Assembly (NCBI GenBank): GCA_000431015.1 | Contig: HF985982.1 | Coordinates: forward strand, 1-8,178 | Reading direction: 5' to 3' | DNA length: 8,178 nt | DNA from: Alistipes sp. CAG:514 | GTDB lineage: Bacteria > Bacteroidota > Bacteroidia > Bacteroidales > UBA932 | In this document: piece by piece, positions 1 to 6,090 of the stretch | Layout of the letters: every line of letters begins with the position of its first letter | Position numbering within the stretch: the first letter of the stretch is position 1 | The notes under the pieces: generated by a model | What the model saw: the letters and a program-made list of their open reading frames with translations, nothing else | The model's database searches: none | What the model was told of the DNA's origin: nothing | Position numbers and translations under genes: made by a program

Positions 1-2
1 AG

Positions 3-152
3 GAACAGGAGAGGATTGCAGCCATCCTCGACCGCTTCGACACCCTCACCACCGACCTCACCCAGGGTCTCCCTGCCGAGATAGAAAAGCGCAGACAACA
101 ATACGAGTATTACAGAGACAAACTCCTGACCTTCAAAAGAAAAGGAGCATAA
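3..152 (+). CDS. hsdS: Type I restriction-modification specificity subunit HsdS, C-terminal end (5' truncated by window edge)
   Basis: This is the last 49 codons of an open frame that enters from the left edge and stops with TAA at 150-152. The peptide carries the hallmark end of many type I specificity subunits: QERIAAILDRFDTL, then GLPAEIEKRRQQYEYYRDKL, and a basic tail KRKGA. In the family this stretch is part of the conserved helix that follows the second target-recognition domain and packs against the HsdM subunits. HsdS chooses the DNA sequence that the complex methylates or cuts. The hsdR start lies 21 bases downstream on the same strand, so the two genes are probably co-transcribed. 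The recognition domains are outside the window, so specificity cannot be judged. The identification rests on a short but very characteristic segment. Confidence 0.88.
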   Translation, partial: EQERIAAILDRFDTLTTDLTQGLPAEIEKRRQQYEYYRDKLLTFKRKGA

Positions 153-173
153 CAAAACACGAGAAACATAATA

Positions 174-3100
174 ATGTCCCAATACAATATCATAGCTGAA
201 AGCCAGGAATACACTGTGGTTGCAGAGTATGACCACGTGGCAACTCCTGCAGAAGCGTACCAAAGTGAGGCTGATCTGGAGAAAGAGTTCATCAGGCTCC
301 TTCAGGAGCAGGGGTATGAATATCTTCCTATCCATACAGAGACTGACCTTATCTCCAACCTCAAAGCCCAGTTGGAGAAACTCAACCACTACCACTTCAC
401 AGATAATGAGTGGGAGCAGTTCTTCAACACCTGCATAGCCAACAAGAACGATGATATTGTAGCCAAGACAGCCAAGATACAGGATGACTATATCCAGGTC
501 CTCAAAAGAGACACCGGCGAAAGCCAGAACATCAAACTCATTGACAAGGACAATATCCATAATAACACCCTCCAGGTCATAAACCAGTATGTCGAGGAAG
601 GCGGAAACTACGACACGAGGTACGACGTGACAGTACTTGTCAACGGACTCCCCCTCGTACACATTGAGCTGAAACGCAGGGGCGTACAGTTGAAAGAGGC
701 CTTTAACCAGATAAACCGCTATCAGAGAGATAGTTTCTGGGCAGGATGCGGCCTGTATGAGTATGTGCAGATATTTGTCATTTCAAATGGCACAAATACC
801 AAATACTACTCGAACACCACCCGCGCCAATCACCTCAAAGAGCAGGAGACAGGCGGCAGAAACAAGTCAAAGAAGACAAGCAATTCCTTTGAGTTCTCTT
901 CTTTCTGGGCTGACAGCAACAACAAGGTCATCACAGACCTTCTGGACTTCACCAAGACATTCTTCTCAAAGCACACCCTACTGAGTATCCTTACCAAATA
1001 CTGTGTTTTCACCAGTGAGAAGATGCTTATGGTGATGAGACCATACCAGATTGCAGCCACGGAAAGGATAATCCAGCGGATAAATGTTGCCAACAACTAC
1101 AAGTTTTATGGCAGCATCAAGGGTGGAGGATACATCTGGCACACAACAGGTTCCGGAAAGACATTGACATCATTCAAGACAGCCCAACTGGCGTCCAGGC
1201 TCCCTTACATAGAAAAAGTTCTTTTTGTTGTAGACAGGAAAGACCTTGACTACCAGACCATGAAGGAGTATAACCGATTTGAGGAAGGGGCTGCTGATGG
1301 AAATACTTCCACTGCAGTGCTTCAAAGACAATTGGAAAATAAGGATAAGAAGGGTGGCTATCATGATTACCGGATTATAATCACCACCATCCAGAAGCTC
1401 TCCATCTTTGTGCAGAAGAACAAGAACCATCCTGTATTTCAGCAGAGGGTGGTGATAATCTTCGATGAGTGCCACAGGAGCAACTTCGGTGAGATGCACA
1501 GTGCCATTACCAAGAACTTCAAGAAATATAATCTGTTTGGTTTTACAGGCACTCCAATCTTTGCACAGAATGCAGGGACTGGTGGAGATATGAGACTGAA
1601 AACTACCCAGCAGGCATTTGGAGACAAACTCCATACATATACCATAGTGGATGCCATCAATGATGAGAATGTCCTTCCTTTCAGGATAGACTATGTGAAT
1701 ACCATCAAGGAGAAAGACAATATCAATGATGAACAGATTTCAGCCATAGACAGGGAGAAAGCTATGGCCTCTCCTGAAAGAATATCTCAGGTGGTGAAAT
1801 ACATCCTTGAGCACTTTGACCAGAAGACTAAGCGGAGTTCGTACTATTCTTTCCGTGTGCTGGATGATATTCATAAGGTGGCAAGTGCCAGAAAAGGGGT
1901 CAAGGTTTTTGAACACAAGACTGAACAGAAACTTGGTGGCTTCAATGCCATGTTCGCAGTGGCTTCCATTCCTATGGCCAAAGCATACTACAATGAGTTC
2001 AAAAGGCAGCAAGCTGATCTCCCGGAAGCACAGAGATTGAAGATAGCTACCATATACAGTTATGGTGCAAATGAGGAAGAGATTGATGGAATACTCGCGG
2101 AAGAGAACCCTGAAAGCACAACTCAGCTTGACCAGCAGTCAAGGGACTTCCTTGAAGGGGCTATCCAGGACTATAATAAGATGTTCTCCACCAATTATGA
2201 CACTTCTTCCGACAAGTTCCAGAACTACTACAAGGACCTGTCACTCAGGATGAAGAATAGGCAGGTGGATCTGCTGATAGTGGTGAATATGTTCCTCACC
2301 GGCTTTGATGCTACAACCCTCAACACATTGTTTGTGGACAAGAACCTGAAACAGCACGGCCTGATACAGGCATTTTCCAGGACAAACAGAATACTGAACT
2401 CTGTCAAGACCTTTGGAAATATAGTCTGTTTCAGGGATCTCCAACAGGCTACTGATGATGCCATCGCTCTCTTTGGAGACAAGGATGCAAGCAGTATTGT
2501 GGTGTTGAAAGACTTCCTGTCTTATTATGACGGATATGACACGGAAAAGGGAAAACATTGTTATGGTTATAAGGAACTTGTGGAGCAGCTTCAAAATGAG
2601 TTCCCTGATGGGCAGCCAATCTTGGGTGAAGATGCGGAGAGACGGTTTGTGGCTTTGTTTGGAAGCCTGCTCAAATCCATCAACATCCTTTCCACTTTTG
2701 ACCAGTTTGATGGACAGAAAATAATCACTGACAGGCAGTTGCAGGATTACCAGAGCAATTATCTCGATCTTCAGGAAAAGTGGAGAAGACGCAGACCCGG
2801 GGATAAAGAGAACATTAATGATGATCTTGTGTTTGAGACTGAGCTTATAAGGCAGGTGGAGATAAACATTGACTATATTCTCCTTCTTGTCCAGAAATAT
2901 CACGACAGCAACTGCACAAACAAGGAGATACTTGTGAATATTTCCAAAGCCATAGGTTCAAGCATGCAGCTCAGGAGCAAGAAAGAACTTATTGAAAACT
3001 TCATTGGTAGTGTAAATGCAAATACTGATGTGGAAAAGAGTTGGAAAGACTTTGTCCAGCAGCGGAAAGATGAAGACCTGAAAGAAATCATAGAGAGTGA

Positions 3101-3293
3101 ACATCTTAAGCCACAAGAGACAAAGTCATTCATTGACAACAGTTTCCGGGACGGTCAGGTGAGGACCACAGGAACAGACATTGACAAGATTCTTCCTCCA
3201 ATGTCAAGGTTTGGTGGTGGCAACAGGCAAGAGAAGAAAAAGTCCGTTATCGATAAGATACAGGCATTCTTCGAGAGGTACTTTGGGCTGTAG
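174..3293 (+). CDS. hsdR: Type I restriction enzyme motor/nuclease subunit HsdR (EcoR124I-like, type IC)
   Basis: HsdR is the ATP-driven translocase and endonuclease subunit of a type I restriction complex; it joins HsdM and HsdS to pull in and cut unmodified foreign DNA. The product is 1039 residues, essentially the length of EcoR124I HsdR. An N-terminal PD-(D/E)xK nuclease is seen as D151 and E165-L-K167, with Q179xxxY183 behind it. From memory these acidic and lysine positions have the same numbers as the EcoR124I catalytic residues. Two RecA-like helicase domains follow: TTGSGKT at 324-330 (Walker A), DECH at 431-434, TGTP at 458-461, FLTGFDA at 707-713 and QAFSRTNR at 732-739. A mostly helical C-terminal domain (about 780-1039) is typical of subunit assembly. 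No motif is broken, so the enzyme should be active. ATG at 174 lies 21 bases after hsdS with only a weak purine-rich leader, usual for Bacteroidetes. No separate promoter is visible. Confidence 0.97.
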   Translation: MSQYNIIAESQEYTVVAEYDHVATPAEAYQSEADLEKEFIRLLQEQGYEYLPIHTETDLISNLKAQLEKLNHYHFTDNEWEQFFNTCIANKNDDIVAKTAKIQDDYIQVLKRDTGESQNIKLIDKDNIHNNTLQVINQYVEEGGNYDTRYDVTVLVNGLPLVHIELKRRGVQLKEAFNQINRYQRDSFWAGCGLYEYVQIFVISNGTNTKYYSNTTRANHLKEQETGGRNKSKKTSNSFEFSSFWADSNNKVITDLLDFTKTFFSKHTLLSILTKYCVFTSEKMLMVMRPYQIAATERIIQRINVANNYKFYGSIKGGGYIWHTTGSGKTLTSFKTAQLASRLPYIEKVLFVVDRKDLDYQTMKEYNRFEEGAADGNTSTAVLQRQLENKDKKGGYHDYRIIITTIQKLSIFVQKNKNHPVFQQRVVIIFDECHRSNFGEMHSAITKNFKKYNLFGFTGTPIFAQNAGTGGDMRLKTTQQAFGDKLHTYTIVDAINDENVLPFRIDYVNTIKEKDNINDEQISAIDREKAMASPERISQVVKYILEHFDQKTKRSSYYSFRVLDDIHKVASARKGVKVFEHKTEQKLGGFNAMFAVASIPMAKAYYNEFKRQQADLPEAQRLKIATIYSYGANEEEIDGILAEENPESTTQLDQQSRDFLEGAIQDYNKMFSTNYDTSSDKFQNYYKDLSLRMKNRQVDLLIVVNMFLTGFDATTLNTLFVDKNLKQHGLIQAFSRTNRILNSVKTFGNIVCFRDLQQATDDAIALFGDKDASSIVVLKDFLSYYDGYDTEKGKHCYGYKELVEQLQNEFPDGQPILGEDAERRFVALFGSLLKSINILSTFDQFDGQKIITDRQLQDYQSNYLDLQEKWRRRRPGDKENINDDLVFETELIRQVEINIDYILLLVQKYHDSNCTNKEILVNISKAIGSSMQLRSKKELIENFIGSVNANTDVEKSWKDFVQQRKDEDLKEIIESEHLKPQETKSFIDNSFRDGQVRTTGTDIDKILPPMSRFGGGNRQEKKKSVIDKIQAFFERYFGL

Positions 3294-3387
3294 GACACAA
3301 CATCAATCTCCTCGGTGAAACAGTGGGTATGGGGCTGGAAGTTCAGGAGAAAGAGGCCAAGGGAACTTTACCTACAAAGAAACTTCA

Positions 3388-5730
3388 TCACTCCTGACCA
3401 AGAGTCTTGACCGGATTCTCGGTTGCGGCGGTGTAGGTCTGGCCGAGGACGGAGATGAACGAAATCAGGAGTGATATCAAGGCCGCAAGCACAATTGCCC
3501 ACCAAGGGAAGGCGATCTTGGTGTAGAACGCCTGTAGGTAATTTGTGATGCCCCACACGACGAACGGAACGGCAAGCACGACGGCGACAAGGCTCATGAT
3601 CATGAACGACTTGGACAATGTCCATACGGCCGAGCTGACTTCCGCGCCGAAAACCTTGCGGACAGCGATCTGGCGGCTTTGCTGCTCGGTGTAATAGAGT
3701 GACATCGCGAACAATCCGAGAGCGGAGATCAGGATGGCCATGACCATGAAAAAAATCACAAGCAGCATAGTGTTCTTGATTCCATTCAAGTCATCGACCA
3801 ATTTCTCGTCCAGATAGTAAGCATACATCTCCAAAGGAACGCCCGTGGTCTCCTTCGCGAACTCTCTGCATACATTCTTGACCGCAGCCATAGCCTCGGC
3901 ACGGTCACCTGTTATCTTAAGAAGCTGAATGAAAGCATAGTCATAATTCTCGTCAATGATCCTTATAGAGTTTCGCTCATTCTCCATCGGTTCGAACAGT
4001 GCATTGTTGGCGCGGAAATCCGGGATGATGCCACAGATTTCATATTCACCTTTCGTGTAGCTTCCACCAGCGTAAGGATGTTCCGCCGTCACGCCAAGAC
4101 TCCTCTTGGAGGTCTCCGTCAGAAGCACTTTTGGCGAGGAAATTTCGCTGTACTTCTCCAAGACCTTGATTCCCAAGATCCTGAGCGAAGTCGTATCCAA
4201 CTGGGCCATACGCATCCAACCGATTATCTGATTGTTCTCGTCGTGAAGACCGTTCGCTCCGCAGGATATTGGAGAAGTAATTCCAAGTCCCGCGTCAACC
4301 ACCTGAGGCAGAGCCTTCAATCTGTTGCGAAGCGCATCCTGAGGTCCTCTCCTATAACCCACATCCTGGGAAGAGACCTGAATGACATCCTTTGTCTCGT
4401 AACCTACAGGCAGGTTTACCAGATAGCTGACTTGTGCCGACATCGTGATCGCCATAGCGATAAGGATGGTGCTGAACACGGTCTGAAGAACGATAAACAC
4501 CTTGCCGAAAATCATCTTGTTCTTGAAACGGAACTCCCCTTTCACGACATCAATCGGCTTGAACTGCGAGACAAGCAGCGCTGGAAGCAGCGCCGAGATC
4601 ACAGAGATGACAACCAACGCCAAAACGGCCCAAAGTACTGTGGTCAAGTCAGGAGTCAGCACAATGTCGGCGTTCAAAATCCTGTCAAAGAGCGGTTTGA
4701 ATGAATATGCCAGCAGACAGCCCACGGCGAAACACCCGACCGTGAAGGCGAATGACTCGGCGATGTACCTCGCCAATATATTCCTTGAGCTTTCGCCAAG
4801 CAACCGTCTGGTGGCCATTTCCTTGGCGCGCTTTCCCGTCTGCGCGACAGTCAGATTGATGTAATTGAATATGGCGGAAATCAGCAGCACCAGAGCCACA
4901 ATGAATAGTAACCCAACCTGTTTTTTGTCACCCGTTCTTATGCAACTATATTCCTCCAAATCCGAAAAATAGACCTTGTCAAGTCTCGTCACGCTTGCTC
5001 CCCACAAAAAGGCGTTATCGGAATTGTCAGCCTTATAGAAATTCCAGTACCCGAGATACTTTTTAAGAAGATCATCACGCACCTTTTCCACATCAGTTCC
5101 TTCGTCAAGCCGGACAATCGGAATAGTGTTGCCGAAATTGTCCATCCACGCAAACCGCCTCTGAGCACGTTTGATGCTTGTGAACATATCGCAATGATTG
5201 AACACATCGACAGGCCCAAAATCTTCAACGACCCCGACAACTGTCCACTTACTCTTATCGACGCTTAATGTCCGGCCAATAGGATCCTCATTTCCAAACA
5301 CTTTCTTGGCGAACGACTCGGACAGAATCACCTCGTCCTCATTCTCCAGAACATTGTCCTTAGGACAACCTGTAAGGCGATAGTCAAAGAACTTGAAAAA
5401 ATTCGTGTCAACCGAAATCTCCGCCGCCTGATAATAGTCATCGCCGACCATAACATCAGCAGTTCCCCCATAGCTGATTCTAGTCCACGCCTTGATCTCC
5501 GGAACGGACGGGAAAAACTCCTCGGATGTTCCAAGCGTCATTCCGAAAGAATTCCCAGCCCCGATGACATACAGCTGCCTTGAAAGCGGTTGCTTCGCTC
5601 CGACACTGAATTCCGTCCTGGCATACGAAGCCAGCAGAATGACAAATCCCAGCGCCACCGACAGCCCGAAAACCTCGATGAAAGTGTAAAGTTTGTTTCT
5701 CGACAGGAACCTCAGATAAGTGCTTGACAT
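3388..5730 (-). CDS. FtsX/MacB-type ABC transporter permease, 780 residues
   Basis: This is an inner-membrane permease of the double-FtsX type found widely in Bacteroidetes, expected to work with a separate ABC ATPase; the substrate is unknown. I see eight hydrophobic helices, numbered from the ATG at 5730: about 16-36, 272-294, 325-344, 365-387, 410-431, 654-678, 706-728 and 742-765. Large extracytoplasmic (MacB_PCD-like) regions fill 37-271 and 432-653. Each half has the FtsX-type loop after its second helix, GKRAKEMATRRLLG and then RQIAVRKVFGAE. The C-terminus ENPVKTLGQE is the usual ending of this family. A longer reading starting with TTG at 5763 is less likely: that codon falls in a predicted sigma-54 promoter, whereas ATG 5730 has AAGGA seven bases ahead and gives the usual short lead-in to helix 1. 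No ATPase, partner permease or membrane-fusion gene is adjacent, so the gene appears monocistronic. Its own ATP-binding partner must be elsewhere. Confidence 0.92.
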   Translation of the reverse strand: MSSTYLRFLSRNKLYTFIEVFGLSVALGFVILLASYARTEFSVGAKQPLSRQLYVIGAGNSFGMTLGTSEEFFPSVPEIKAWTRISYGGTADVMVGDDYYQAAEISVDTNFFKFFDYRLTGCPKDNVLENEDEVILSESFAKKVFGNEDPIGRTLSVDKSKWTVVGVVEDFGPVDVFNHCDMFTSIKRAQRRFAWMDNFGNTIPIVRLDEGTDVEKVRDDLLKKYLGYWNFYKADNSDNAFLWGASVTRLDKVYFSDLEEYSCIRTGDKKQVGLLFIVALVLLISAIFNYINLTVAQTGKRAKEMATRRLLGESSRNILARYIAESFAFTVGCFAVGCLLAYSFKPLFDRILNADIVLTPDLTTVLWAVLALVVISVISALLPALLVSQFKPIDVVKGEFRFKNKMIFGKVFIVLQTVFSTILIAMAITMSAQVSYLVNLPVGYETKDVIQVSSQDVGYRRGPQDALRNRLKALPQVVDAGLGITSPISCGANGLHDENNQIIGWMRMAQLDTTSLRILGIKVLEKYSEISSPKVLLTETSKRSLGVTAEHPYAGGSYTKGEYEICGIIPDFRANNALFEPMENERNSIRIIDENYDYAFIQLLKITGDRAEAMAAVKNVCREFAKETTGVPLEMYAYYLDEKLVDDLNGIKNTMLLVIFFMVMAILISALGLFAMSLYYTEQQSRQIAVRKVFGAEVSSAVWTLSKSFMIMSLVAVVLAVPFVVWGITNYLQAFYTKIAFPWWAIVLAALISLLISFISVLGQTYTAATENPVKTLGQE

Positions 5731-5737
5731 AACCTTG

Positions 5738-5742
5738 TCCTT
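5738..5742 (-). promoter_or_regulatory. Ribosome binding site for the permease (decides the start)
   Basis: On the minus strand AAGGA occupies these positions and is followed by a seven-base spacer and then ATG at 5730-5728. This is a good Shine-Dalgarno match and supports the ATG over the upstream in-frame TTG at 5763. Confidence 0.7.
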
Positions 5743-5762
5743 AAAAACCACCGTTTCCGCCA

Positions 5763-5779
5763 AGCCAATGTCATGCCAA
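5763..5779 (-). promoter_or_regulatory. Predicted sigma-54 (RpoN) promoter of the permease gene
   Basis: Read on the minus strand the site is TTGGCATGACATTGGCT. Against the general sigma-54 consensus YTGGCACGRNNNTTGCW it differs at only two positions, and the obligatory GG, ten bases, GC spacing is exact (GG at 5777-5776, GC at 5765-5764). With the C at -12, transcription would start near 5752. That leaves a leader of about 22 bases containing the AAGGA site. Two tandem palindromes lie upstream at the distance expected for enhancer-binding protein sites. Sigma-54 polymerase needs such an ATP-dependent activator, and none is encoded in the window. The match is by eye and no experiment supports it. 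Confidence 0.72.
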
Positions 5780-5833
5780 ATTAGCCAACTAATTATTTAT
5801 GAATATCTTATCCTTTCCGCCATTCCCTCCAAA

Positions 5834-5852
5834 GTGTAAAGAAATTTTACAC
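5834..5852. promoter_or_regulatory. Promoter-proximal 19-base palindromic operator (probable enhancer-binding protein site)
   Basis: The plus-strand sequence GTGTAAAGAAATTTTACAC is a perfect inverted repeat, with seven-base arms GTGTAAA/TTTACAC around a five-base centre. It is centred about 91 bases upstream of the predicted start of the sigma-54 promoter. A near-identical copy follows 22 bases away. The pair, symmetry and distance suggest a dimeric activator of the NtrC type; the protein itself is unidentified. Confidence 0.65.
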
Positions 5853-5855
5853 CCG

Positions 5856-5874
5856 CTGTAAAGAAACTTTACAC
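5856..5874. promoter_or_regulatory. Promoter-distal 19-base palindromic operator, second copy
   Basis: The plus-strand sequence CTGTAAAGAAACTTTACAC matches the first copy at 17 of 19 positions. Its inner arms TGTAAAG/CTTTACA (5857-5863 and 5867-5873) are a perfect inverted repeat around AAA. The two differences break symmetry at the outermost base but create an extra G-C pair near the centre, so a dyad is kept. The centre is about 113 bases upstream of the predicted sigma-54 start. Spacing of 22 bases from the first copy is about two helical turns, which would place two bound dimers on the same DNA face. Confidence 0.65.
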
Positions 5875-6032
5875 TCTGCCCCGACGGCGGTGGAATGTGA
5901 CCTTCACTTGCCCTTTAGTCACCACAGCCAGCATGCCCGACAATCTCGAATACCTATAGCACACCTTTTTTAGAGCATTTGCCTACAGTAAGCGCTGGTT
6001 CTGCCTGAAGAGCGCTCCTGCGATTCTCACGC

Positions 6033-6064
6033 TTTGGAAAAATACGACAAAATGACTATTTTTG
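6033..6064 (+). promoter_or_regulatory. Bacteroidetes housekeeping promoter of the GH97 gene
   Basis: TTTG at 6033-6036 (the -33 element) is followed by 20 bases and TATTTTTG at 6057-6064, an exact fit to the Bacteroides -7 element TAnnTTTG. The known spacing in Bacteroides is about 19-21 bases. Transcription should begin near 6071, giving a leader of about 20 bases before the ATG at 6091. This is the only full match to this promoter type I found in the divergent region. Confidence 0.78.
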
Positions 6065-6079
6065 ATTTTTATTGAAAAT

Positions 6080-6083
6080 AGGA
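6080..6083 (+). promoter_or_regulatory. Ribosome binding site for the GH97 gene
   Basis: AGGA lies seven bases before ATG 6091. A second in-frame ATG at 6100 would be 16 bases away, so the first ATG is preferred. Confidence 0.55.
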
Positions 6084-6090
6084 TCATTCT

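Larger units (their letters stand above)
5731..6090. other. Divergent intergenic region between the permease and GH97 genes
   Basis: These 360 bases separate two divergently transcribed genes. The left third belongs to the permease: leader, sigma-54 promoter and two palindromic operators. The right end (6033-6090) holds the housekeeping-type promoter and ribosome binding site of the GH97 gene. Between 5875 and 6032 I see no convincing gene, RNA or terminator. The only structures there are a short minus-strand open frame (5869-5934), two copies of the self-complementary hexamer AGCGCT at 5991-5996 and 6011-6016, and a T-run at 5965-5971. Confidence 0.8.

Noticed and set aside
2241..2903. Minus-strand open frame of 220 codons inside hsdR
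   Set aside because: It is antisense to intact helicase and C-terminal coding sequence, with no start signal and no recognisable motif.
3339..3368. Inverted repeat AAGTTC/GAACTT between hsdR and the permease as a terminator
   Set aside because: The six-base AT-rich stem has an 18-base loop and no T-run on either side, which is too weak to call.
4078..4704. Plus-strand open frame of 208 codons inside the permease gene
   Set aside because: It is antisense to conserved transmembrane segments. Its His/Arg-rich composition is typical of a shadow frame.
5731..5763. N-terminal extension of the permease from a TTG start at 5763
   Set aside because: The extension overlaps a likely sigma-54 promoter and lacks a better ribosome site. 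ATG 5730 has AAGGA at seven bases and gives the family's normal N-terminus.
5896..5923. GTGAC/GTCAC inverted repeat as a further operator
   Set aside because: The arms are only five bases with a 16-base gap, within what chance gives in this length.
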